Shown: positions 40,811-54,200 of the stretch, one piece after another
Layout of the letters: each line of letters opens with the position of its first letter
Position numbering within the stretch: the first letter of the stretch is position 1
NCBI RefSeq assembly: GCF_001522545.3
Contig: NC_031774.1
Span: forward strand, 17,794,296-17,858,295
Direction of reading: 5' to 3'
DNA: 64,000 nucleotides
Origin: Parus major
Taxonomy: Eukaryota > Chordata > Aves > Passeriformes > Paridae
Made by a program: the position numbers and the translations under genes
Notes under the pieces: generated by a model
What the model saw: only the letters and a program-made list of their open reading frames with translations
Told to the model about the DNA's origin: nothing
Databases searched by the model: none

Positions 40811-43800
40811 CTGGCAATAAAGGGATGACCTGAGAAATCTTCTGTGGAGAAGTAATGAATGATGTGAGCTTGTGAGATCTGTGTGCATGCTAAGGGTAAA
40901 GGAAGATCAGGCATTTCCATGAAGAACAGTCCTTCCATAACTGGGCTATTATTCTTCACACTCCTGGGTGTATGTGATTGCTGACCAGATAAAAGCAAAC
41001 TATACCTTTGAATGCATTTGTACAGAACTGTCTGCAGAGGTAATTAAAACCAGAACAGAAACATTCTTTGAGGTATGTGATATTTGTGCTCAAGTCAGTT
41101 GTCTCCCCATTGAGTTGCTGGCTGGGAACACTGGGCTGAGCAGATCCAGGTGGCAGAGTCACAGAGCCAATTTCTGGCCACAGGACAGGGTGAAGGTTTG
41201 TTACATTACCATGTCCTTTTCTTAACTTAGCTTGAAAGCTGTTTTGATTCCTGCCACCAAGGAGAGAGCGCTGTAGCAGTGAGGTGAGGTTGCCTAATGT
41301 CCCCACTATGGCGTGTGGATGCCCACTGTGACTGTTCCTTCCCACCCTCAACGTGTGTGTTCATGTGGGCATGTCTTGGTCTAGGAATTGTCCCACAGGA
41401 ACTTTGAAGTATATGTTCTTCACCTACTGCCAACACAGATGTCACAGCCCATTTCAAAGGAGAATGCAATATCTCTCCTGTTTAAGGAAAAAAAAAGACA
41501 AAAAAAGTGTAAGATGTCTCCTCCACATCTCTGAATCTGGCTCTAGCTCTGAACTCTGAGGTTTAATATTCCTTCATGTCTTGCCATTTCCTGCCAAAAA
41601 TGACCTGCAAGGTGCCAGAGGGAGGCTAATTCTTATTCTGAGATTTATTACACTACAAACCCCTCTTTAGCACTGCTAATTAATTCTAAACGCCACTTAT
41701 CAATTGACCATGTACCTTTTTGCAGGACTGACATGTGGTATCTGTTTGTTCTCTCTCCATGTGTTTCCTGGTTATTGCAGTGGGTTAAGGAGACCATAAT
41801 ATAGATGAGAATAATAATAAACCTGCACTAAAAGCAGCTGCATTGTGGAGGAACTTTAAACCCCAAAGCAAAGCAGGCAGGGACAGTTTTAACCGCAATG
41901 TGCTCTTTAATTGAAACCTGGGCTGGAGCTGACCTGCCTGCCTTGTGATACTGTGTGGGCTGGGTGGGGATGCAGCCCATGTTGTTAACCTGCTGCTATA
42001 ATATTTACACAGATAATTTTAGCCTCTGACATTGAGAAAATGATTTTCTGTACAACCTTTTGGCTTGGGCCACCTATGTACTCTGGGAGAGAGGAGATTG
42101 CATGAGTGCTGGCATGAGTCCTTTTGCAAGTTTCCCATGCTCCTGACAGGTATACAGTCACTGGGTAGGAGACAGCAGTGCCTCTGGGAATGGTGCATTT
42201 TAAATCACTTTATTTTGTCGTTTGCTCATCCCCTAGCTACAACAGCCTTGTTGAAGGTTTTTTTCCAGTGTGGATCCCTCTTGTTGGGTGCTTAAGTAGG
42301 CTTCACAAGAGACCCTTACCTTTAGCAGCTGACTTTGAATTGCACTGCTGGAGCTGAGCAAGGGTGTGGGACAGACACAGCAACCTGTGCTACAAGCTGA
42401 GATGGGGCTGAGGTGCCAGGGCAGGTCAGTGGAAGGCTGAGATGGGCACTTTTTTTTGGTGCAAGGTTTCCAACGTGCCTGGCCAACACATTTTAGCTAC
42501 AGCTGTCACTTACTGGGAAGCGCTGCAGCATCACCTTTTTGAGCCAGCAAAACTCAGAGAGAAAGGGGTGTCTTCAGAGAAAGGCCCTGCTGGAAAGGTC
42601 TGTGGACTGATTTGCTGAAACAGCTCAGGCAAATGAAGACTTTGGGTGCTGATTTCATTGGGACCTCCTGAGATGCTTCCTTATTCATTGGATCTGGACC
42701 ACAAGCTAAAGCAGGAGGTTTCTGGAGCACAGCTGCTGCTCAGCCCCCAGCAGGGGTGAGCGGTGGCTGCCCTACCGAAGCACAGATGTTTTGTGTTACT
42801 GGGGCCTGATAACAACTTCCTCTTCCCCGTGTGTGTTTGCTGGTGGCCTGGCACTTGTGGGGCCAGCGCTACTGGCTGTCCATGGCACTGCTATCTGGGT
42901 GATCTGTGTGCAGGCAGAAGAAGGAGAAGTCACTAATATCTGAAGTTTGTTGTCAGGGCAGGCTTCCTTCTGTTGACTCAGAAGAGAAGGGGCTAGGAGA
43001 ACTGAAAACAAGGGGTGGCTGTTCTTGCTCTGTGGCTCTCACAGCTTTATTCACCAGAGTCAGGGAGGGCAGGAAAGGGCGATGTTCAGCAAGCTGTGTA
43101 GAAGTAGGGAGCAGAAGGAAGAGCAGACAGGTCCTTGAAGTTTTGTGTCAAGCACCAGATCTGTTGAATTTTGGCTGCCCGCTCAGGAAGAGCGGTCCTT
43201 GCACAGACAGGCTGATGAAGAGCACCAGGTTCCCTTGTTTGTGAGACTGAGTGGAGATGTGGGCCTGGACAGCTGGCAAAGCAGCAGCTGTGGGGTGGGT
43301 GAGAGCATGGAGGGGTGAGTATCTGAAAATGGGTGACAAGTGGATGACAATTCCAATGACATGGGCCATCCTTGCTGCTCATGCTGTGAAACACCTTACT
43401 GGTGGGGTCTGTCCTCCATCCTGCTGTGGCTGTCACACAAAGGCCAAAGGTATTTTTCATCTGGGGACAAAGGAGTAAGAGATGCTTCCTTAATGTTGTA
43501 CTTCCCAGATTAGCTGGCACAGAATTGTTGTACAAAGCATTTACCTTTCGAGTGCATAAAAGAAGAAAAGCTGACCTGCCCCTCCTATACAATATGGGGT
43601 TTATTATTTGATATTTAATTATTTAAAATATTTTAGCCATACTCCCCATTGGATTAGGCTGAAAGCATACATACATTGAGATGATGCCAGGGTTTAAAGA
43701 GCTCTTGACTTGTACAGCCTAGACAGCTTTGGGGTACAACAGAGAGCTAGTGTGGAGAAGTGGCAACCAACTTAGGAAGGCAGAGGAGGAGAGTGGTGAA

Positions 43801-45633
43801 GTCAAGAGAAGTGGCTGGGCCTCTCATTCCAGTTTCCTACCCCATCCCTGACAATACAGCTTCCCCTGTTTTAACACAAGAAGGATCTATGGTAAGGGGG
43901 GAATGAAACAGAGGTTGTCCTGCTCTAGAGGTAGTGTCAGTCCTGCAGTGCAGCTTCCAGAAGGCACCAGCTCCCTGCCAGAGATGTGAACCCCAAACGA
44001 AGCTGTTCAGGATGTTTTCTCAGTGTGCTGTGCCACAGCAGCCTATGTTGGCTATGAAGCCAAACAGACCACGCAGGGTGGCTTGGAAGAGAAACAAACT
44101 GCCTGCCAGGAAACACACCTTTATTTATTGCCAGGCCAAGTGAAAATGTGTGCAGGGCTACAGTGGGTTTGCATGTAAGAAACAACTGTAATTTCGCATT
44201 GCAGGAGAGAAAACAAGGCTCAGTATGCCTTGAAAGGACAGGGGATGATCTGCTGAGTACAAGGACCTAAAATCCACGGATCTTCATAAAGATCTAACCA
44301 TAAAGTTTCTAACCTTTTCAGGAGTGAGAGTAGCCATCCCAAAAACAGGGGATTATTTTTTTTTTTTTTACTGTCTGATATCCCCTCTCCTTCTGTTAGC
44401 TGGATTGCATTGAACCTGTGACTTCATGCTGCTGTTCTGTCAGCTACAGGCTCTTTTTGAGGGGTCACCTTGTCAGGTGCTTGTTCCCAGGTATTCCTGC
44501 CTCATCTGCAGTGCACTGATTCAGCTGTTTGTGCTGCTCTACTCTGTACTGAATTAACAGCAGGATTTTTTTTTGGGGGGTAGATATTGATTGCTTTTCT
44601 ACTTTTTCAAACCATAATCAGGAACAGGTCTTTTTCCAGAATCATCTTCCCTTCTTCGGGAGTTGGATGTAATATTTCCTTCAAATCACCTTCCTCTGAC
44701 CTCAAGAACAGGCTCTGTAAAATGTCTTTTTTAGCGTTCAAGGGCCATGACCTCTATCACCATTGCTGCTATTGAGTGGTTATTGCCTAAGACATTCATC
44801 TCTGGGTTTGCTCCTGGATTTTAAGTAGCAGATTCTGGGTAGGTTAGCTCAGTAGGCATTGATGTGATTCAGCTAATTTGAGATGTGTTTTCACTGGAAA
44901 ACTAACAAGCGCATGTGTGAGCCAACTTTACGGTTCCCTTTTCTTGGTGAAGGGAGGGATTGCTCAAGACAAGGTGACAGAATATTTATTTTAATTTTAG
45001 ATCATGGCAACTGTTGTATTTTCCCCCGCCTACTCACTGTCTTAAAACTAAAAAAAAACCAGTTGAACCAAACTTTCCAAAAAGTTTTCTGGCAGAAACC
45101 AGAAGGGCAAAATTCCACCTGAAAAGGTTGAAGTTGCTTACAACTGAAAAGAGCCACTTGGGAATATAAGTGAGAGCTGTCCATATGTGCTTCTCTTCCA
45201 ATATTAACAGTAATGAGAGTCCTAGATGGTCAAGGAGTGTTTTATAGGTACTTCAGGTTCCTGAGAAGATGCCAAAAATCTGTCATGTTGACAGGCCTTA
45301 ACAGTATAAGACAGCATTGCACAACAGCTCTTCAGAAGTGGAGAAAATTGGTTTCTGGTGAAAACTGAATTAAGTAAAGGGAACTGTAATTACTGCAGCT
45401 GGAATATGGCCTGGCCAGTAAGATTTTTTCAAACTTTTCTTGCTGTGAGCTCTGTCAAAAGTGGTCTATTTTCTACTTTGCATCTCACACAGAAAAGAAA
45501 CCTCTGAGAGCAGAGATTAGCTGGCACTGTGTGAAGGTACAGAGTTCAACCTGGGAAGGGAATAATCAAGTAAAATTCAAATGCCACCTCTGGCAGCACA
45601 AGGTATTTTATTGGCAGCTGTTTATTCAAGTGT

Positions 45634-45756
45634 TGACTCAGCCTAGTTTTTGAGATCTAACAAGATTGAGAGCCCTAAGGGCTTATGGCCATGGGCATTA
45701 ATAAAGCAATCTAATTAAGAGATAATTAAGTCACATTTATTAAATTCCTAATTAAG
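45634..45756. promoter_or_regulatory. Candidate enhancer: AP-1 site plus three TAATTAAG homeodomain sites
   Basis: TGACTCAGC lies at 45634-45642. TAATTAAG occurs at 45712-45719, 45723-45730 and 45749-45756, with an additional ATTAATAAAG at 45698. Three identical 8-mers in 45 bp are a typical homeodomain (LIM, paired or Nkx-like) cluster. It may also be chance in an AT-rich stretch. Confidence 0.35.
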
Positions 45757-48700
45757 CAGCCAACCGTAAATTTGTTAAGTAAGGAATGCTCAGTTGGGAT
45801 TATTCACTTTCCACACCCTAGCAAAAGGTTAAAATGGGGGGAAAGAACTCCAAAAAAATCCTCCCCCTTCTGAAATATGATTTATTGTTTAGGTGTGGTG
45901 CTTGTGGAGGAAGCAAAGACTAAACATCTCTGCCCTGCTGAATTAGAGGGAGAGCACTTCCAGAAAGTTTCCCTCCTCCTAGCAGTGAGAGCACAGTGGG
46001 AATGGATGTATCTGCATAGGTGCTGCTCCTTGGGAAGAGGAGAAATGCAAATCTCAAGATGGGAAGGGATCTCTGTTTGCCTCCCTTGGTGCTGGGTTAA
46101 ACTCAGCTCTACTTTGGACTCATGGCCTCAAGTCTTAACTAAGACCACAACCAGCCCTGAACTTCTCTAGGATATAGTGTCTGACCAGAAAAAAAAAATA
46201 GGGATATGGAGAAATAAAGAGATTTTTCTACTCCTGTTTCACAGATGAAGAAAAATAGGATGTAAGAAGAACTGATGACATACCTAAGATGACTTAGGGG
46301 ACCGTAATTGGACACTCAACTGAAGGCCTCTGAGCAACCTCCCTTAAGCAGCACGTGCTTCCTCTGTACTGAGCAGCCTGGCTTATCTTCTATATGTGAC
46401 AGTTCTCTGCTCTAACTTGCCACTAGCTTCAACTCTTCTTTGCAGAAGTCCCAAACAGGCCATTTTTCTCTGCTTAAATTCATGAACAATAAAAAAACCA
46501 GCTAAATTGATATTTATGGACTTGGGAATCCAGAAAAAAAATAGGAATCCAGAAGAAGAACGTGCCAGTATTATCTCAGGGCTTTTGTTTGCTGATGGAG
46601 AGAAGAGGATGACGGGAGAAGACTCCAGCAGTGCCCATGAACCTTGCACAGAGCTGGCGAAGGTGCGGCGATTACGCTGGGTTTGGCCACACCTTGGGGA
46701 GTGGATGGGAGGCAGCAGCGTTTGGCCTGGGGCTCTGGGGCAGACTTCTAGGTGGAGCCTCATAACTTTCCTTTCCTGCTCCTCCTAGCTACTGACAGCA
46801 GTCTTGGGAGTTGTTCTGGGTTACTCATTTGCCTTCCAAACTGTGATTCTTTCCTGAAGACTCTTTTGGACCCCAGCACTAAGATAGATGTCTTGCCACA
46901 AGGTCTAGCTTCCCTCTCTCTGGTTTACATTTGAAGGGGTGGACATAGTCAGCTGTAGGCAGCTGCTGTGCTTGGACTGATCATAGGCATCTCTGAGATT
47001 TAGTTTCTCTTGTTTGTCTGGTTCAAGCTTCCAGAAGAAGATGACAAAAATGCTGATGGAGTTACAGGAATGGTTAATAGTCTAGGGCACTGGCAGATGT
47101 CCAAGTTTACCAACTGCTAAACTGTGGCTCAGGGCAGTAAATTCCAGTTCCAAGCTATTTAAACACCTGGCCTGTCTGGGAGTTGTTTCTTTCAGCAGTC
47201 AGAGTTGGGAATATGAGCTTTCCAGATCAAATGAGGATTATTTTCCTTTCCTGCACTCACCGTGGCTGGAGATCATATCCCAGGCTAGCACAGATCAAAA
47301 TAGTGACTGGAGGATAAAAGTGTTAGGCATGTATGCACACAGCAATAACCAGCTTATGAATAGTCTTGTCCCTTCTGCCTTTCCCAGTGCCTCTGTCTTT
47401 GCCTCCTACCGTGCTGTGGATTCCTCAGTCTGTAACAAGACCTACAGCTTTAATGATATTTTCAGGCAGAGCTGAGTCTGCTTCTCGCTGTCCCAAGTCC
47501 AATAAACTACAGTCATCAAGTTTCAGGCTTTCTTTGGCTTGCCTAATTTTGAGAGGCCCCTTGCTTCTCTCTCAGGCAGGGGTTTAGGGACAGCAGTAAC
47601 CTCGAGGTGCTCCAAGGCTCTCAAGCTCTTGACAGTCCATAGCAGAGAGCCAGTGCTGTGGATGGGCTTGTGTAAAGCAGGCTGAGCTCACAAACAAAAG
47701 GATTTAGATAAATTTTCCAGTTAGTTTTATCATTTTTCAGCATCTTTTGTCCTTCACCATTACAGAGCATACAGGTCAAAGTGAACTGGCCATGCTGCTT
47801 TTTTCACCTTCCCCAGCTTGGGCAGTCTCAAAGAAGATCTAGATTACAAGGTGAGTTGTGGTTGGCCTCAATGATTTTAAAGGTTTTTTTTCCAAATGGA
47901 GCAATCCTGTCATTTAATGATTAAATCTCAATGATGGTACAGAAGCACTATGGTGTGGACAAAGTTTATGCAGCTTCATCAGTTCCATCTAGTCCAGCTC
48001 TGGAATCACCTTCAGACCTTCTCTAAGGAAAGTAGGTCTGGTCAGATGGGCTGGGTGAGGCACAGAACATGGAATTAGGGACTGAGACTACAAGGTGGAT
48101 GAATGCAGACAAGGAGGATGTTTTCTTTTGTCCTGTCCTTTCCCCCTTTCAAGTAGCAGGACCATCACTCAGAGCAGTATTTTCTTGAGCAAAATGACCT
48201 GTCAGTCTTGCCTCCTCTGTTGAGCCAGGTCCATGGTTTTGTAGGAAGGGATGGTCTTGGGCAGCAGGCAGGGCTGTCCTTGAAACACCCAGGATGCTAT
48301 CCAACCCTGAAGCCTTCTTTCATATGAACTTGAATTTGCTGATGTGAATTTGCACTTGCAGAAGCTGAGGGATTCTTGCCACTTCTGTTGTAGATTTATA
48401 TTCACAAACACACACTAAGAACACATTCTGCCCCACCCTTCTTTTTTTTTTCTTTCTGTTAGCTTTGCTTTCTCCATCTGAATTCTGGTTTCTAGTGATA
48501 CTCTTTCTGGTAGTTAAGACTCCTTTTCTCTACACCCTTCCTCATGCCTCTTTTGTAGCCAAAGCCAGAAATGTTAGTCTACCACAAGTGATCAATGCCA
48601 GATTTGTTGTGTGGGCAGGATTAACAGCAAGGGATAACAAAATAGAGGCAAATTGATGCTTCACTAAAAATAGACCTGCTGCAGAAGGTAGAAACTGTTT

Positions 48701-49034
48701 CCTCATGTTGAAGCTAAAGGATAATTAATAGAGCAATTGGGATGAATTTGGGAAATGATTCTTGGTGAACCACATCCTTCCTGCACTCTGTAAAGGAGGC
48801 AGAGGATGATACAGATTTGAAGCAAGCATAGCAGTGGTGAGAGGGTCTGTGTTTGCAGCTGTTAATAACTAAAGCTGCCTGTTGTTTGCCTTTGTTCTAA
48901 GTGGCTGGAGCACTACTGCCCACAGCAATGCTGTCAATTTTTGACATCTTCCTTTCTGGATGAGCAGGAACCTAGGTGGGTCTCAGCCTCAAGTGGAGAT
49001 GGCAGATTGTGCAGAGAGAGGGACCATGACAAGG

Positions 49035-49053
49035 TTGCTTGCTTGCTTGCTTG
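49035..49053. repeat. (TTGC)n microsatellite
   Basis: Four full TTGC units and a partial fifth, flanked by non-repetitive sequence. Confidence 0.85.
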
Positions 49054-49494
49054 TCTGTTTTACATTCAGTATTTTACATTATGGATCAAGCCCTGAGACT
49101 TAATCCAGCTATTTAATTGCACATTATTTAATCTGTTGTCCTGTAAGTCATGTTCTCTCCTGTAAACTCTCTGACCAAAATGATGTTTTCATCCTTTTAA
49201 TACAATAGATCATAGCAGCCAATTCCTAAGGCAGCACCTGTTGCTTAATTATAGCTAATAGATTATTACCTACAAGCACCAGTGTTGCCAACATGGGGAA
49301 GAAACCTGTGCCAGAAATGAGACATTTCTGATGTTGGGAAACTGGAGGTGGCTGGAGCACAGGGAGAATGCCCACCTGAGCCTGGTGCATATTTCTTTGA
49401 AAGCAATTTGCAGAGACAGCAAGGGAGAAATGATGATATAAAAACTCCTGGGATAAAGTCAAATGTGTACTGCTTTGCTAGTTAGGTTACTGCA

Positions 49495-49948
49495 TCAGGA
49501 TATGGCATCTGGGGCCCCCAATACAGGGCAGACCTGCTAGAGTGGTTCCAGAGGGCCACAAAAATGACCAGAGGGCTCATCACATTTCCTGTGAGGGAAG
49601 GCTGAGAGAGTTGGGGTTGTTCAACCTGGAGAACAGAAGTATCCAGGGAGACCCTGTTGTGGCCTTTCAATATTAAAAATGGGCTCATGAGAGAGATGGG
49701 GACACACTGCTTAGGGGGGCCTGCTGCAATAGGACAAGGAGAAATGGATTTAAACTAAAAGAGGGAAGGTTTAAATTAAATGCTGGGAAAAATTATTTCC
49801 TCTGAAGGTGGTGAGACACTGGAGGAGGCTGCTCAGAGATGCCCCCTCCCAGGAAGTGTTCAAGGCCAGGTTGGATGTGGCTTTGAGCAGCCTGGTGTAG
49901 TGGAAGGTGTCCCTGCATGTGACAGAGGTGTTCAATCTAGATGATTGA
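49495..49948 (+). mobile_element. CR1 LINE, 3'-end copy in + orientation
   Basis: The segment includes GGGCCCCCAATACAGGGCAG, GAGAGTTGGGGTTGTTCAAC, CTGGAGAACAGAAGTATCCA, TAGGACAAGGAGAAATGG, GAGGAGGCTGCTCAGAGATG, GTTCAAGGCCAGGTTGGATG and CCTGGTGTAGTGGAAGGTGT. These are in the order of the CR1 3' end on the + strand. The last part, ATCTAGATGATTGAG, is degraded before the usual ATTCTATG tail. The copy is truncated and non-coding, and is the only clear + strand CR1 in the window. Confidence 0.93.
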
Positions 49949-51243
49949 GCCCACTCAAAACACTCTAAGCTTTTAGTATGTGACAATTTGTGTTTATTAT
50001 ATCCTTGTCAGTGGTACTGGCAGGCCCTCCATTTTGAAAAGTAGGTTCATCTAAACTACTGTCATATCACCCCTTAATCTTCCATTTAACAGCTTAGACA
50101 AAAGCTGGATCCCACTGAAACCTGTAGCTGAACCAATCACTACTAGAAAAATTAATTTCCTATGATGTTTCCAGTGATGCCCACTTGATGACGAATTAGG
50201 CAGAGGGCTTGTAACGAGGGTAGGAGTTGTGTCTGTAAAGTCAGTGGACCTTGGGGTGAGCAGAAGTGAGGAGCACAGGTTTGTGCCCTGAGCAGGGAGG
50301 AGACTGGCAAGACTCAGCTGTGACACTGCCCCAGGATCTCTTTTGCCAAACAAACATGATGTGGGCTGGCCAGCCCAGCACATGTGCTAGACAGATGATC
50401 AGCCTACACACAACTCTCAGCTAGCAGCAAAGCAATAATTTTTGCCTGGTGGGCACGAAACAGGGGAGGTGAAGGATTTTTAACTGTGTTAGTATCACAG
50501 TGAACACTGGACATACATTACTGGAAAAAGAGTTGTATCAATTCTGGTCTTATCAGAGCAGCTTATCATCACCAGTGCAGATTTCCCTCCTGTCCTACTG
50601 CTGAGTCTTTATCAAATGTGGTATAGCAATTCTTCTGAACATTCTCTCAAGGCTTTAGAAATGCCAACGTGATAAAACCTACCTTTTTCTAAGATTCTAG
50701 GATTCTCTTGTGTATTGCCTCCCCTATACCTTGCATTCTTTAGTCTTTGTCATTGCCTATGAACCCTAATTTCATTCTTGGCATCTTGGATCCGTGGGAG
50801 TCCTAAACATGTAGGCTGGAACATACTTGATAAATCATGCAATTCTTCCTATGAGCAGAAGCGGGATCAACGTACCTGGACCACCCTGTAGACATCTTGA
50901 CAGATTTGTCTACACCTGTTCTTGAAGATCCTACATGAAGAGAACATGAAGAGAATTCTATATCTGTTTCTACTGTAATGCTTAACTAACTTCAAGAAAT
51001 TTTATTGGAATTATTAACTGAAGTCCCACTTTTTATAAATGTAGCCTTCTACATTCTTCTCCAGGCGGAGGACAACTTGAACAATGCAATTTAGTTTTTA
51101 AAGTTTGTAGTTAAGGTCTTTTACCATATAGTCCTAATTTTCTTCCTGTGAGGCAAAACAAGTGTGTTCTTTCTAACCTTTTCCTTGGTCTTAATTCTTA
51201 AACTATCAATATTGTTCATTTTCCTTTAACTGGATCACATTAT

Positions 51244-51256
51244 GAGAGAGAGAGAG
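51244..51256. repeat. (GA)n microsatellite
   Basis: About six and a half GA units. Confidence 0.8.
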
Positions 51257-54200
51257 ATTTGAGGGAGGTTAAAACTCTGCTGGGGTAGAGATCTATAATT
51301 GTAGAAAAACCCTTTAATACCAACTCAGACAAAACAGTGGTGGGGGTCTCATATGTCCAGTAATGAATAGGGAAAACCAAAAAATTGGGATATGGTTCCT
51401 TCATAAGGCACACTCAGCTTTCAGCAATCAGTGGTTTAAAAACTTCCTGAACTGGAGGTTGCATTTCTATCATCACATTTAATAGACCCTGATGGGCTAA
51501 TTCAATTGACTGGAAAAGAGATTAGACAAATTTTATGGTTAATCTTCAAAGCATCTGGTGACATTGAGTTCCTCGATTTACGTGCTATCCACATGAAAAA
51601 CATATTTCCCACAGCTTGTCTCAGACGTGTTTGCCTGGCAGCTTAACCACTGCCCCCACCCCTTCTATCCCCCATCAGCTCTTGCATTCTGAGAAACAGC
51701 AAGTGTCCTCCACATCATGCATGTTTGCATAGACCTGTGGCAGCAGGGACTTCTTTCTGGAAATGAAAGTATATCTCTCCCAAAGTCCTAGGGTAAAATG
51801 GACCTTCTCTAGAGAAATGATAATTGGTCAGCACTCCTGGCTCTCCTCTCACAAGATGTGCAACCAAAAGTTTGCTTTGGTGTTGTCCACTTCTGCTTGG
51901 AGTTGTCCTGTACCTTTGTTTGTTGGAACAGAAGCAGCAGCCTGTCTTCACTAAGGATCTAAAAGGACTCATTTCATTTGTGGCAGGGAATGAGAGAGCA
52001 CCTGTGGGCACTTACTGCACGTTCCTGTCACATGGGCCATGAGCTTTGAGAAGTTAGTGGCTCTACTAGGCTACACCAAGAACCTCTTTCATCTGCTTTG
52101 TTTCATGGTTCTACAAGAGAAAGGAAATTTTAAATGCTGGTCCCTGGCCAAATTAGTCTGACAATTCTTTACCTTAACAGTTCCATCCAGCTAAACAAAG
52201 AAGAGGATTGTTTAAGGATCAAAACTTTCATCTGAAAATTTAAGGATGAGTAGATGTGCTGGGAAATATGACCCATAACAATTAAAAATTAAAACAATCA
52301 TTGGAAAAATTTTGGTTTATTGAAAGCTTAGGGAGGAGGAAATGCAAAAATTTGGTTTTTAGTAGTGCACTGTAAATCACTTACATCCTTCTTTGCAGGG
52401 TGCCACTACCAGGAGCCAGTGACTGCTGGGTGTTGGGTTCCAGCAGCTGGCTGGGAGTTGGATGCTAATCTGTCTCCTGGTAGCACCCTCAGCCTTGGCG
52501 TCCCTGTGCTTTGCCCTCCACCAGAGGAAGATGGAGGGAAAATTTCTTGGTGGATCTCATTTGGGGTCTCCTGCTTGTCTGCAAGCTTTCCAGGCCACTG
52601 CTGTGGCTGAGGCTGAGGGCTGCCTCTGCATGGTGCTCCAAGGATGGAGGGGTTCTGCTGCAGGTACTGTGTGTGTGTGAATTTGTATGGGTCAAGTCCT
52701 AAAATTAAATGACCTAAAACTACTACAGCTCCACAAGGTCCTCAGCAAAGGTTACCATAATCTCTTGCCTCTCTTCTAAGCATGACCTGAATCAATGGCT
52801 TTGGGTGTGACCATGCAACCTCTAGCACTTTGTAAAAGGGAGTTCTTGCATCACAATAAAGCAGCATGGCAGTCGGTGAGAGAGATGTGATAGCCTCTTC
52901 TCTTTTCCCCTTTCCTTCCTGAAAATAGTGGGTATTTCCTGTTCCTTATGTGTTTTATCATTCAATCTTACTTGTAGTATTGAATACCTGCATTTTTTCC
53001 ACACCAGCAGAATGGCAAGACCAGGTCCAAATGTTATCAGGGATGTCTCTGCAGGATTGTGGCTGGACTGTAGTGACCTGCAGGTTTAACGCTGCTCTGG
53101 AAGACTGAAGCACTACAGCGTTCTGTGCCAGGACAAGTCCTGCTTTGTGGACTTCTTGGAAGAGTAGATATATTTTATGAGGTTTTAGAAAAAAGGTTGC
53201 ACATTTTTTAATTCGTGAGGGTAATCACCAAAACTGTCTTTTTTCCCCCTGTCTTGACTATTCCTTGACCCAATCTAAAACTTCTTTCCTACATAGAAGG
53301 CCCACTCACTTTCTTCCCAAAAGGGACTTACCCTTGATTGTTCTGCTTCAGTTATAGGTCTGATTCAGTAAAAAAGGAATTGCTGTACAGATGTCTCTAT
53401 AGATATCATGAAAATGTTTTTCTTCTCTTCCTTTTCCTACTTATTCTCTATAGCTTACTCAGGAAAATTATGAGGAATCTTCCAGAGAGTGCAGCTGGAT
53501 GCTGGAGCTGGTAAGTGTAGGGTGGTGTAGAAATCATACAGTGGCCCTGCATCTATACTAAAGGGTAATAAAGTTGTGTGTAAGACAGGAAATCATAGAC
53601 CAAATACTGGCAACCACATCCTATGTAGATTTTGCCAAGATTGGCTTTGATTGCCAACTGGTGGCCAGAAGCTGTGTCTGATTCAGTTCTTCCCTAAGGC
53701 CACCCACCTGGTGCTCAGAGGCACTGGGGCAGCCAGACTGGTTGTGGCCACAGCAATGCTCTAGCCAAAGTGAGCATCTCCTGCCAACACAGAATGGGCT
53801 GATTCCTTCTTATTGGTAGATTTGTATTAAGTAAGAAATTAGGAATGCTGTGTGTGTTGTGGTATTGAAGAGTCAGGTATATTGTTTTACCTCTTTCTCC
53901 TGGAAGAGTGCAGGTATTGGGGTTTGCCAGCAGTTTGTGAAAATCAGTTGTGAGGGTAGGAGAAGGTCTTTCCAAACTATCCCTCTGGGGACTTCTGCTA
54001 ACAGACTCATCAACTCACTGCAGTAAATTGGACAAGGACTTTGTTGGGAGGTGGAATCTGAGGTGTTGTGGATGTGGCTGGGATTTCCCTAGTTAACAAA
54101 AAAAATAGCTGCAGGTACAAACTCTAGAGTCCCATGAATGGCGTTTGGTTTGCTACTAATGGCCTCTAGGTACTCAGGGGAGATGGAGCTTCCTGATTAT

